A stretch of 14,642 bases of DNA, taken from positions 1-14,642 of the forward strand of contig CBDUXZ010000009.1 of NCBI GenBank assembly GCA_965371325.1, written 5' to 3'. The notes beneath the pieces were generated by a model. That model saw only the letters and a program-made list of their open reading frames with translations. It did not search any database and was not told where the DNA came from. The position numbers and the translations under genes were made by a program. Shown in pieces: positions 1-7,007 of this stretch (position 1 is the first letter of the stretch; every line of letters begins with the position of its first letter). The DNA comes from CBDUXZ01 sp965371325 [NCBI: uncultured bacterium]. GTDB lineage: Bacteria > JAUYMQ01.

Positions 1-1206
1 GCTCGTGAAGAAGACGGAAGAAATCTCAGAAAGAATTGATTGCTCGAAAGTCCTAGCGAGTTCGATCGGGGCTGTCGTCAGGCTGGTCGCGCGCCCGCGG
101 CTCTCCGCCCAGCTGACGTGATCCGAAGGCGCCTCGATCAGAATGGCCCGCAGATCCTCCGTAACAGCTCGCGCGCGCGTCGCGATCTGAACGAGGCCAT
201 CGTCTGATTTCTGTCGATCCAGATCCTCGAAGACGAGCGCCAGTCCCTCCAGTCCCTCGACCGCCCCCTCGAAATCCCCCGGGTGGACAGCCAGAGGGGT
301 AATACGCATCCGGCCATCGCCGTTCCGGAAGCGCTCGAAGAGCGCTTCCCCCTTCTCGCCCGCCAGCCTGATCGCCGACCGGACCCGTTGCGGCGGCTTC
401 GAGAGGGCGAATACCCTGCCCCATTCACGCTCGGCATCACCCACAAGATCGGCCAGACGACCGCTCGAGACGGTTCTCCCCAGGAACAGCGTCGCTATCT
501 GTTCGATCTGATGGGCTTCGTCGAACACGACGGCGTCTGCGAGGGGGAGCACTTCGCCCTGCCCTCGGAGACGAAGCGCAAGGTCTGCGAAGAAAAGGTG
601 GTGGTTCACCACCACGATGTCGGCCGCCATGGCTTGCCGCCTTGCGCGGTAGACAAAGCAATCGTCGTAGCTTGGGCATCGTTGCGCGAGGCACTGCTCG
701 CTCGTCGCGGACATTTGCCGCCAGGGAGGAAAATCGTCCGGAAGATTGTCAAGCTCCGACCGATCTCCGGTGGAAGTCCCCTTCGCCCAGGCGGCGATGG
801 ATTCGCGAAGCGTTCGTTTCGTGATCCGTTCCAGGCCGCTTCCCTCGGCATAGGAAGCAAAGCGGTGGGGACAGAGATAGTTATTGCGCCCCTTCAGCAG
901 TGCAGCTTCGAAGGGAATACCCAGCGCCGTCCGGAGGAGGGGGATGTCCTTGAAGAAGAGCTGGTCCTGAAGCGTCCGGGTCCCGGTCGAGACGATGACC
1001 TTCTTTCCCGAAAGGACGGCGGGCACGAGATAGGCGAGCGTCTTGCCGGTTCCCGTCCCCGCCTCGACCATCGAGACGCCCCCATGCCGCAGCACGCCTG
1101 CCACGGCTTCGGCCATGCGCACCTGCCCGGGGCGTGCCTGCCAGCGCGGAAGTACCGTTGAAAACGGTCCATCGGCGGAAAAGATCCGGTTAAAGTCGTC
1201 GCTCAC
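1..1206 (-). CDS. DinG/XPD-family ATP-dependent DNA helicase with Fe-S domain (partial, 3' end off the window)
   Basis: The first 402 codons are visible and no stop is reached before the window edge. This is a superfamily 2 helicase of the DinG/YoaA/XPD type, which in known members unwinds DNA 5'->3' during repair or replication of damaged templates. A Q-like motif near residues 21-31 precedes Walker A (AGTGTGKT, residues 49-56). The DEAH box is at 229-232. Four cysteines at 112, 172, 177 and 183 are spaced like the [4Fe-4S] ligands of this family. The GTG start lies 4 bases after the upstream stop codon, and GCAAGG, which runs into that stop, is its ribosome binding site; the next ATG (residue 31) would remove the Q-like motif. 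It is probably co-transcribed and translationally coupled with the upstream periplasmic protein gene. Motifs III-VI lie outside the window, so DinG, YoaA and other paralogues cannot be separated. Confidence 0.93.
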   Translation of the reverse strand, partial: MSDDFNRIFSADGPFSTVLPRWQARPGQVRMAEAVAGVLRHGGVSMVEAGTGTGKTLAYLVPAVLSGKKVIVSTGTRTLQDQLFFKDIPLLRTALGIPFEAALLKGRNNYLCPHRFASYAEGSGLERITKRTLRESIAAWAKGTSTGDRSELDNLPDDFPPWRQMSATSEQCLAQRCPSYDDCFVYRARRQAMAADIVVVNHHLFFADLALRLRGQGEVLPLADAVVFDEAHQIEQIATLFLGRTVSSGRLADLVGDAEREWGRVFALSKPPQRVRSAIRLAGEKGEALFERFRNGDGRMRITPLAVHPGDFEGAVEGLEGLALVFEDLDRQKSDDGLVQIATRARAVTEDLRAILIEAPSDHVSWAESRGRATSLTTAPIELARTFEQSILSEISSVFFTS

Positions 1207-1210
1207 GTTT

Positions 1211-2410
1211 TTACCTTGCGGGCCGCCGGGTGGATCGCGCCTTTCCCGATACAAGTGGCACAATTTGACCCCCGCGCACCGTCAGGATGATCGCTCCGCG
1301 GCGCGCGTCACGCCTGCCCTTAAAGCGGAGAGTCCCGGCGGCACCCTCGATTCCCGACGTCACCTCCAGCCGCTCACGCAGATGCTGGGGACCGATCTGT
1401 GAACCCGACTGCATGAGGGAGACGAGGAGGGCCGCGGCGTCATGGGCCTGGGCCGCCAGGGCATCGGGCTCATCATCGAAGGTGCGCCTGTAAGAGGCGC
1501 TGAACGCTCGGCTTGGGGCCCGCGTATCCGACTCCGAGAAGGCCGCGCCGAAGACCGCCCCGGCGAGGGTGTCGCCCGCGAGCGCATCCGATGTGTTCCA
1601 AAGCCCCGTCCCCAGCAGCTTTCGGCCATTTACGCCCGCCTCCCGGAGGTGTCTCACTGCGATCCTCGCCGCAAAAACACCGTCGGGGATGAAGATCGCG
1701 TCCCAGGGCGCAGCGGTTTCCCCGTCGAGCACCCGCTCATACAACGCCCCAACCTTCTCCGGAATGTCGAACACTCCCTCGTAGGACGCGCGCTTCGTGA
1801 TGCGTCCCCCTCGCCCGGCGATTTCTTCCGCAAAGGCCGTGGCCAGGGCCCGCCCGAAGGGATCTTCCGGATGGAGAATCGCGAAGCGGGAGATCAGGAG
1901 CCGGCGCGTGGCGTAGATGGCGACGGCCCGCGCCTCGTCCGTGGGCGTCAGAAGGGAGCGGAACACATACTCCCCCTGCGCAATGATGTCCTCTCGCTGA
2001 GTCAGCGTAATGATAGGAACGCGCAGCCGCTGGGCCGCCGCCGCGGCGGCGGGCGCTTCGCCGCTGCTCAACGGACCCACGAGCACCACGGCCCCTTCGT
2101 CTTCGACCAGCTCCGACACGGCCCGCGCGGCGCCCTCGGGTGTACCCTTCGTGTCGCGCACCGTCACCGTTACGGGCCCGTACCCTGCCCCGTTCCGCTC
2201 GAAGACCCTCGCAGCCACGAGAATCCCGCGAAGCGCGCGAATGCCCACCGTTGCGTCGGGCCCCGACAGCGGAAGCACGCAGCCTATGATCGGATCCGGG
2301 CGTTCGGCACCGAAGGGCTGCGCGGAGACCGGCCGTGCCGTGCACAGCGAGAGCAGCGCGACGATGGCGAGCGCGCGCGGGAGAGGCCGGGCTGCGTATG
2401 AAGGCAGGAT
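1211..2410 (-). CDS. Periplasmic ligand-binding protein, penicillin-binding-protein-activator (LppC/LivK-like) fold; non-canonical start
   Basis: The product is a type I periplasmic-binding-protein fold. It opens with a beta strand IIGCVLPLSG, followed by VVLVGPLSSGEAPA, RVPIITLTQ, FAILHPEDPFGRA, DAIFIPDG and KLLGTGLWN. The last two resemble the C-terminal domain of LppC/penicillin-binding protein activators, while the overall family also includes branched-chain amino-acid binding proteins. No transporter genes flank it, so a cell-envelope role is more likely than uptake; this is inference. A signal peptide is readable in frame (hydrophobic ALAIVALLSL, then a cleavage-like VSA before QPFG), so the protein should be exported. 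The reading frame is open back to a TAA at 2456-2458, yet no ATG, GTG or TTG lies upstream of a GTG at 2278, and that GTG would delete the signal peptide and cut into the first strand. The start given here is ATC at 2410-2408, 6-7 bases after GGGGGAGG; CTG at 2407-2405 is an alternative. About 399 residues. Confidence 0.8.
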   Translation of the reverse strand: MLPSYAARPLPRALAIVALLSLCTARPVSAQPFGAERPDPIIGCVLPLSGPDATVGIRALRGILVAARVFERNGAGYGPVTVTVRDTKGTPEGAARAVSELVEDEGAVVLVGPLSSGEAPAAAAAAQRLRVPIITLTQREDIIAQGEYVFRSLLTPTDEARAVAIYATRRLLISRFAILHPEDPFGRALATAFAEEIAGRGGRITKRASYEGVFDIPEKVGALYERVLDGETAAPWDAIFIPDGVFAARIAVRHLREAGVNGRKLLGTGLWNTSDALAGDTLAGAVFGAAFSESDTRAPSRAFSASYRRTFDDEPDALAAQAHDAAALLVSLMQSGSQIGPQHLRERLEVTSGIEGAAGTLRFKGRRDARRGAIILTVRGGQIVPLVSGKARSTRRPAR

Positions 2411-2454
2411 GAGAACCCTCCCCCGGCTTGGCAGACGCCGGCTTGCACGACAAT

Positions 2455-2485
2455 CTTATCAGGGGCGGGTGTCGCCAGGAGTCAA
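2455..2485 (-). promoter_or_regulatory. Candidate sigma-70-type promoter for the periplasmic protein-dinG-like pair
   Basis: Reading the minus strand, TTGACT (2485-2480) matches the -35 consensus at five of six bases. GATAAG at 2460-2455 is a -10-like hexamer after a longer than ideal 19-base spacer. Transcription would start near 2447, about 37 bases before the ATC proposed as the start of the periplasmic protein. This placement puts the TTG at 2453 at the edge of the -10 box, so that TTG is not a plausible start. The spacer is suboptimal, so confidence is moderate. Confidence 0.4.
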
Positions 2486-2531
2486 CCGGCGATGCTTCAG
2501 GCTATTTTCTGATTCCCGGGGGAAAGCGTTG

Positions 2532-3677
2532 TCAGGAATCACCGTCGGAGAACATCCCCTTCACCTTCTCGAAGAAACCCTTGCCGATAGGGTTTGTTTC
2601 CGCCCTCGAAGCTTCCGCGAACTGCCGCAAGAGATCCTTCTGCCGGGCGGTAAGCTTTCCGGGAGTTTCCACAAGAATCCCGACGAGCTGGTCGCCACGT
2701 CCACCGCCGTTAAGGGACACGACGCCGCGATGCCGGAGACGGAAGAGCTTGCCTGTCTGCGCCCCGGCGGGGATTTTCATCTTGACAGGGCCGTCCAGCG
2801 TCGGGACCTCGATCTCGGCGCCAAGGGCCGCCTGCACCATGCTGACAGGAACCTCGCAGATCACCTCCGTCCCTTCTCTTTCGAAGAGCGGATGCTTCCG
2901 CACACCAAGCACGACGTACAGATCGCCCGGAGGACCGCCGGCCACACCGGCTTCCCCTTCACCGTTGAGCCTCAGCCTCGAGCCCGTGTCGACCCCCGCC
3001 GGTATATGAACGCTGAGCGTTTTGTCCTGCTGGATGCGGCCCTGGCCGTGGCAGGTTTTGCAGGGGTTCGTGATGACGCGGCCCTGGCCGTGGCAGCCGG
3101 GACAGGTCCGGCGAATCTCGAAGAACCCCTGGCGCATCGTCATCGAGCCCGACCCGCCGCATTGCCGGCAGTCCGAGGGTTCGGTCCCCGGCCGGCTTCC
3201 ACGACCCTCACAGGTCGCGCATGTGGTGAGCTTGGGAACCCGGATCTGCACCGTGCCGCCGAAGGCCGCTTGCTCGAAATCGATCTCGAGATTGTATCGA
3301 AGATCGTTTCCCCGCTCCGCCGCGGATCGCTGGCGGCGACCGCCACCGAAAATATCACCGAAGGGCCCGTCGAAAAGATCTCGGAAGACCTCTTCGAAAT
3401 TACCCATGCCCGCAAAGCCGCCCGCCGCGGCGCCTGCACGGCGGAACCCGCCGGGGGCGGCGTGCCCGAACTGGTCATAGCGGCCGCGCTTGGAAGGATC
3501 GCTCAATACTTCGTAGGCCTCGGCGGCTTCCTTGAACTTCTCCTCGGCATGCTTGTTGTCTGGATTCTTGTCGGGATGAAGTTTCACGGCGAGCTTGCGG
3601 AACGCTTTCTTGATCTCCTCTGACGACGCGTCGCGGGAGATTCCCAGCACCTCGTAATAGTCGCGTTTCCCGTTCAC
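2532..3677 (-). CDS. dnaJ: Chaperone protein DnaJ (Hsp40, type I)
   Basis: DnaJ is the co-chaperone that delivers unfolded clients to DnaK and stimulates its ATPase. All type I modules are present in 381 residues. The J domain covers about 5-70 with the essential HPD at 34-36. A Gly/Phe-rich linker covers about 71-115. Four CxxCxGxG zinc motifs have cysteine pairs at 153/156, 170/173, 192/195 and 206/209. The client-binding C-terminal domains follow. Translation starts at GTG (3677-3675), 7 bases after GGAG. It lies 50 bases downstream of grpE as the last gene of the hrcA-grpE-dnaJ operon, so it should be repressed by HrcA. No dnaK is present between or beside these genes. Confidence 0.97.
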   Translation of the reverse strand: MNGKRDYYEVLGISRDASSEEIKKAFRKLAVKLHPDKNPDNKHAEEKFKEAAEAYEVLSDPSKRGRYDQFGHAAPGGFRRAGAAAGGFAGMGNFEEVFRDLFDGPFGDIFGGGRRQRSAAERGNDLRYNLEIDFEQAAFGGTVQIRVPKLTTCATCEGRGSRPGTEPSDCRQCGGSGSMTMRQGFFEIRRTCPGCHGQGRVITNPCKTCHGQGRIQQDKTLSVHIPAGVDTGSRLRLNGEGEAGVAGGPPGDLYVVLGVRKHPLFEREGTEVICEVPVSMVQAALGAEIEVPTLDGPVKMKIPAGAQTGKLFRLRHRGVVSLNGGGRGDQLVGILVETPGKLTARQKDLLRQFAEASRAETNPIGKGFFEKVKGMFSDGDS

Positions 3678-3727
3678 CGTTCAGCTCCACTCGTTCTGTC
3701 GGTCTCTCCCGCACCCCGGCCCTGCAG

Positions 3728-4399
3728 CTACTCTTCCTCCGGCTCTCCATCAGAGCGGTTTCCGCCCTCGCCATCGATCTCGGACCCGCTCGAAACGGTC
3801 ACCTTTGCGGCGCGAAGAAGCCGATCGTGAAGCATGTAGCCCTTGAGAAACTCCTCAACGACGGTGCCGGGCGGAACATCGTCCCGCTCGAGACGCTGGA
3901 TGGCCTCGTGTAGCCGCGGATCGAAGGGGCGACCGGTGCTCTCGATTGGCGCCACGCCGTGTTTTCCAAGCGTGGCGGAGAACTGTTTGATCGTGAGCTC
4001 GACCCCCTCGAGGAGCCCCTTCAGCCCCGCCTCGAGATCACCGCTCGCAGACAGTTCCCCGGCTGCCTGCATTGCGCGCTCGAGATTATCGAGAATAGAG
4101 AGCAGATCGCGCGCGATCGTTTCGTGCCCGTAACGAAACCAGCTCGCCTTCTCCCGGGCCAGATGCTTGCGGGTATTATCGAGATCCGCGAGAGCGCGCA
4201 GGTATTTGTCTTCCGCCGCGCGCACGTCATCTTCGAGACGCTCGAAAGCTTCCGTGAGGCTTTCTGCCGTGCCCGTCTCATCCACGGCGCCCTCTTTCGA
4301 AGCGCCCCCCTCCCCCGCATCGGCCGGCCCTGTCAGGCCCTCTTCCGGCGAATCCTCCACCGGCCGATCCACATCTTTCCTGGTCCTGCGTTTGGTCAC
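3728..4399 (-). CDS. grpE: Nucleotide exchange factor GrpE
   Basis: GrpE releases ADP from DnaK and so resets the Hsp70 cycle; it works as a dimer in the cytoplasm. The 223-residue product has a charged disordered N-terminus (about 1-45), a long coiled-coil helix (about 45-130), and the C-terminal beta domain with the family signature FDPRLHEAI followed by FLKGYMLHDRLLRAAKV. An acidic tail (GEPEEE) ends the protein. I chose the GTG at 4399-4397 because AAGGGA lies 6 bases upstream. A TTG at 4444 would add 15 residues, but its only SD-like GGA is 2 bases away. It sits between hrcA and dnaJ in the CIRCE operon. Confidence 0.95.
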   Translation of the reverse strand: MTKRRTRKDVDRPVEDSPEEGLTGPADAGEGGASKEGAVDETGTAESLTEAFERLEDDVRAAEDKYLRALADLDNTRKHLAREKASWFRYGHETIARDLLSILDNLERAMQAAGELSASGDLEAGLKGLLEGVELTIKQFSATLGKHGVAPIESTGRPFDPRLHEAIQRLERDDVPPGTVVEEFLKGYMLHDRLLRAAKVTVSSGSEIDGEGGNRSDGEPEEE

Positions 4400-4454
4400 G
4401 GAGTGTCCCTTGCCCGGCAGGCGCCGGGGTTTTCGTTTATCCAATTCCGTGGCG

Positions 4455-5480
4455 CTAATAACGGTACTCGCTCAGAAGCTGGGCTACGTAGTCGACGAGC
4501 GGAATGATCCGCTCGTAGTTCATGCGTGTGGGCCCGATAACACCGACGGTGCCGGCGGCCTTCCCGGTGCTCGTGTAGCGCGATGTTATGAGCGTACACC
4601 CGTTCATCTCGGCCACTTCGCTCTCCGAACCGATGAGGACGCTCACACCTTCGCTCTCGAGGGTGGCGCGTAAAACCCGCAGGATCTTCGATTTTTCCTC
4701 GAGAGCGCGGAACAGCGCCTTCATGCGTTCGACGTCCAGAAACTCGGGCTGCTCCAGAAGACGCGTCGCTTCCTGGACATAAAGATCGCCGCCGCCGACG
4801 TCGGCACCGAGCAGTTCGAGTCCCAGCCGAAGCGCGCGTTCATGCAGCCGATCGTACAGGACCCGGTCGCTTTGCCTCTGATCTTCGATCCTGGCGTACA
4901 TTTCCCGCAGCGTGCATCCCGAAAACGTCTCGTTCAGGTAGCGCGCCATCTTCTCCAGATCGCTCTTCGAATGTTCGCCCTCGGTTCTCACGACGCGATT
5001 GTGCACAACGGGCTCATTTGGAATCAGGATCACCATGACGCGCCGTTTTCCGATCTTCACCAGCTCGATGCGCTTGAGGATCGCCTCATCAAGCCGGGGT
5101 GCCAGAACAAGACCCGCCAGATTCGAGGCCTCGGAGAGGAGATGACCGGTGCGCTTCATGACGTCCTCCCCCGTCTCGATCCCCATCTCGAACTCGTTTT
5201 TGATTCGTGCCTTCTCACGGAGTGTGAGCGTGCGAAGCCGGAGAAGATTGTTCACGTAGAGCCGGAACCCCTGGTCCGTGGGCACGCGTCCCGCGGATGT
5301 ATGGGGTTGCCGGAGAAGGCCCATGCCTTCGAGGTCGCCGAGCACGCTTCTGACGGTCGCGGGAGACAGATCCACGTAGCTTCCCGCGATCGCGGCCGAT
5401 CCCACGGGCTGCGAGGTCGAGACGTAGTCGCCAATGACGGCCTGGAGGACCTGCTTGTGCCTGTCGCTGAGGGTCACCAT
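4455..5480 (-). CDS. hrcA: Heat-inducible transcription repressor HrcA
   Basis: HrcA binds CIRCE operators and represses chaperone genes; its folding depends on chaperone supply (GroE in studied species), which gives feedback control. The 341-residue product starts with a winged-helix domain (about 5-75), with LSPATVRSVLGDLE as the recognition-helix region and the family hallmark HTSAGRVPTDQGFRLYV at about 60-76. A GAF-like middle domain and a C-terminal part ending in PLVDYVAQLL follow. I chose the ATG at 5480-5478, with GGAG 8 bases upstream. An in-frame GTG at 5534 lies inside the CIRCE operator and is therefore unlikely. First gene of the operon with grpE and dnaJ, and autoregulated. Confidence 0.96.
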   Translation of the reverse strand: MVTLSDRHKQVLQAVIGDYVSTSQPVGSAAIAGSYVDLSPATVRSVLGDLEGMGLLRQPHTSAGRVPTDQGFRLYVNNLLRLRTLTLREKARIKNEFEMGIETGEDVMKRTGHLLSEASNLAGLVLAPRLDEAILKRIELVKIGKRRVMVILIPNEPVVHNRVVRTEGEHSKSDLEKMARYLNETFSGCTLREMYARIEDQRQSDRVLYDRLHERALRLGLELLGADVGGGDLYVQEATRLLEQPEFLDVERMKALFRALEEKSKILRVLRATLESEGVSVLIGSESEVAEMNGCTLITSRYTSTGKAAGTVGVIGPTRMNYERIIPLVDYVAQLLSEYRY

Positions 5481-5527
5481 CCAAACGGCTCCATCCCGCC
5501 TCCGCCGCGCCTCCGGGGACGGACGCT

Positions 5528-5554
5528 TTAGCACTCTGGCCAGGCGAGTGCCAA
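5528..5554. promoter_or_regulatory. CIRCE operator (HrcA binding site)
   Basis: The inverted repeat TTAGCACTC (5528-5536), nine-base spacer, GAGTGCCAA (5546-5554) matches the CIRCE consensus TTAGCACTC-N9-GAGTGCTAA with a single mismatch. It lies directly upstream of hrcA, overlaps the expected transcription start and would form part of the 5' leader. This makes HrcA control of hrcA-grpE-dnaJ close to certain. Confidence 0.96.
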
Positions 5555-5555
5555 C

Positions 5556-5584
5556 AAGCTATCCACCACCCCCCGCCCTGTCAA
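5556..5584 (-). promoter_or_regulatory. Housekeeping (sigma-70-type) promoter of hrcA-grpE-dnaJ
   Basis: On the minus strand a perfect -35 TTGACA (5584-5579) is followed by a 17-base spacer and TAGCTT (5561-5556), a weak -10 matching TATAAT at three of six bases. The predicted start falls within the adjacent CIRCE repeat, the usual layout for HrcA repression. Confidence 0.7.
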
Positions 5585-5637
5585 GAAAAACCACTAATTC
5601 AAAGGGGTTTTCGGCAATCGGCGAGATTCCTTTCGCC

Positions 5638-6789
5638 TCAAAAAAAGCACAGGAAGGCGTCGTTCGAAAGAAGCCTCCCCCGCTCGGTGAGCGCGACACG
5701 GCCGGGCGCTTCGGGGATCAGGCCCGCCTCTACCAGGCGATCGAGCACACCGGGGAAACTTTCGTGAAAGCCTGCGCCGAACGTTTCCTCGAACTCATCC
5801 ACCGTAAATCCCTCCACGAGTCGCAGCCGCAGGAACACCCATTCCCGGCGGGCGTCTTCGGGAGACAACGTTTCCTCTCCCTCGACGCACGGTTCACCGG
5901 CGATGGCGCGAGCCATAAAGCGTTTGTGATCACGAAGGTTCCACCAGCGCCGCCCGCCTGAACTGCGGGCGATGCAGGAGTGGGCACCTGCGCCGATTCC
6001 GAGCGAGCTTCCCCTCCCCCAGTAGTGACGGTTGTGAACCGATTCAAAACCTTCGCGTGCGAAATTCGAGATCTCATAGCGGCGGAGCCCCGCCCTCGAG
6101 AGCCGCGTGCCGATTAGACCGAACATCTCCGCCTGCTCGTCCTCTCCGGGAAGCTGGAACTTCCCGCTCTTCCATTCCCGATGGTGGCGCGTGCGCGGCT
6201 CCATTGTCAGGTTGTAGGCCGAGACATGCTCGGGTGCGAGAGCAATGACGCGAGAGAGATCGTCATCAAGCTCTTCGAGTGTTTGCCCCGGCATGCCGAA
6301 GATGAGATCGAGACTCACGTTACCGAACCCGCACGCGCGTGCAAGTCGGACCGCGTCATCAATTTCATTGGCCGAATGCAGGCGGCCGAGGAAGGCCAGG
6401 TGCCGCGACTGGAAGCTCTGCGCGCCCAGCGAGAGGCGGTCGATGCCCGCACGCCGCCAGCTTTCAAGAGACGCGAGTCGGAGCGCCTCAGGATTTGCCT
6501 CGAGGGTGACCTCACGGGGTGAAAACCTCTCGCGAGCGCACCGCCGCACCTCGCCCATGAACTTCGCGATGATGCCGGGCGCGATGAGGGAGGGCGTGCC
6601 GCCCCCAAAGAAGACCGAACAGACCTCTCCCGCTCGCCAGGGGCCGTCTTCCCACCGGAAGCGCAACTCCGCCGTGATCGCTTCGAGGTAGCGCGCTTCC
6701 GGTCGGTTGCGGGCAACGGTGATGTTGAAATCGCAGTAGGGGCAACGCACCGCGCAAAAGGGGATGTGAACGTATATGCTGAACTCCAT
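5638..6789 (-). CDS. hemW: Radical SAM heme chaperone HemW (HemN-like family)
   Basis: A 383-residue radical SAM protein. The cluster motif CxxxCxxC uses cysteines 12, 16 and 19 in CAVRCPYCDF, followed by Asp-Phe with no fourth cysteine, as in HemW and unlike true coproporphyrinogen dehydrogenase HemN. FGGGTPS at about 61-67 is the SAM-binding motif. NPE, GAQSF, SLDLIFGMPGQT and the HNRHYW heme-related motif all fit the family. The C-terminal winged-helix-like domain is complete. HemW is thought to deliver heme to membrane respiratory enzymes rather than make it. The start is ATG at 6789, placed as in relatives (MEFSIYVHIPFC) with GGGAG 5 bases upstream; an upstream ATG at 6891 would add a basic, non-conserved extension. 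The stop lies 54 bases from the -35 of the hrcA promoter. Confidence 0.93.
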   Translation of the reverse strand: MEFSIYVHIPFCAVRCPYCDFNITVARNRPEARYLEAITAELRFRWEDGPWRAGEVCSVFFGGGTPSLIAPGIIAKFMGEVRRCARERFSPREVTLEANPEALRLASLESWRRAGIDRLSLGAQSFQSRHLAFLGRLHSANEIDDAVRLARACGFGNVSLDLIFGMPGQTLEELDDDLSRVIALAPEHVSAYNLTMEPRTRHHREWKSGKFQLPGEDEQAEMFGLIGTRLSRAGLRRYEISNFAREGFESVHNRHYWGRGSSLGIGAGAHSCIARSSGGRRWWNLRDHKRFMARAIAGEPCVEGEETLSPEDARREWVFLRLRLVEGFTVDEFEETFGAGFHESFPGVLDRLVEAGLIPEAPGRVALTERGRLLSNDAFLCFF

Positions 6790-6898
6790 TCCGGCTCCCT
6801 CATGATCACGCGCTCCGTCTCTCCGCGTGATGGCGCGCCCATGGAACATACGGTCGAGCCAGAGCCGGGGCAAGCGAACGATTGGGAACATTTGCGTC

Positions 6899-6923
6899 GC
6901 CCTCCCTTGACGCGCGGGAGGGC
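6899..6923. repeat. Perfect 8-9-8 inverted repeat overlapping the M16 promoter
   Basis: GCCCTCCC (6899-6906) and GGGAGGGC (6916-6923) are exact reverse complements separated by nine bases. The spacer begins with the -35 hexamer TTGACG of the predicted plus-strand promoter. The geometry (arm, nine-base spacer, arm) and position suit a repressor operator. No cognate regulator is identifiable here, and GC-rich sequence makes some chance pairing possible. Confidence 0.5.
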
Positions 6924-6936
6924 TCCCCCCTAGACT
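6907..6936 (+). promoter_or_regulatory. Predicted sigma-70-type promoter of the M16 peptidase gene
   Basis: TTGACG (6907-6912, five of six matches) is followed after 18 bases by TAGACT (6931-6936, four of six matches). Transcription would begin near 6943, giving a leader of about 65 bases. It faces away from hemW, whose own promoter I cannot place. Confidence 0.6.
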
Positions 6937-7007
6937 CGGCCCCGGCCCCCGAGATCGATCCGGGACTACCCGTCCACCCGCACGTGTGAAACTTCCGGGA
7001 AAGAGCG

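Noticed and set aside
283-1161. Plus-strand open frame of 292 codons
   Set aside because: It is antisense to the helicase gene, whose Walker A, DEAH and cysteine motifs are unambiguous; the plus-strand product has no recognisable domain.
2451-2453. TTG as the start of the periplasmic protein
   Set aside because: It is in a different frame from the signal peptide and mature protein, and it sits at the edge of the predicted -10 box.
2010-3623. Long plus-strand open frame (537 codons) across the dnaJ and periplasmic protein genes
   Set aside because: It is a GC-rich antisense shadow; the minus strand carries a complete DnaJ.
5532-5534. GTG as the start of hrcA
   Set aside because: It lies inside the CIRCE repeat; the ATG at 5480 has a proper ribosome binding site and matches the usual N-terminus.
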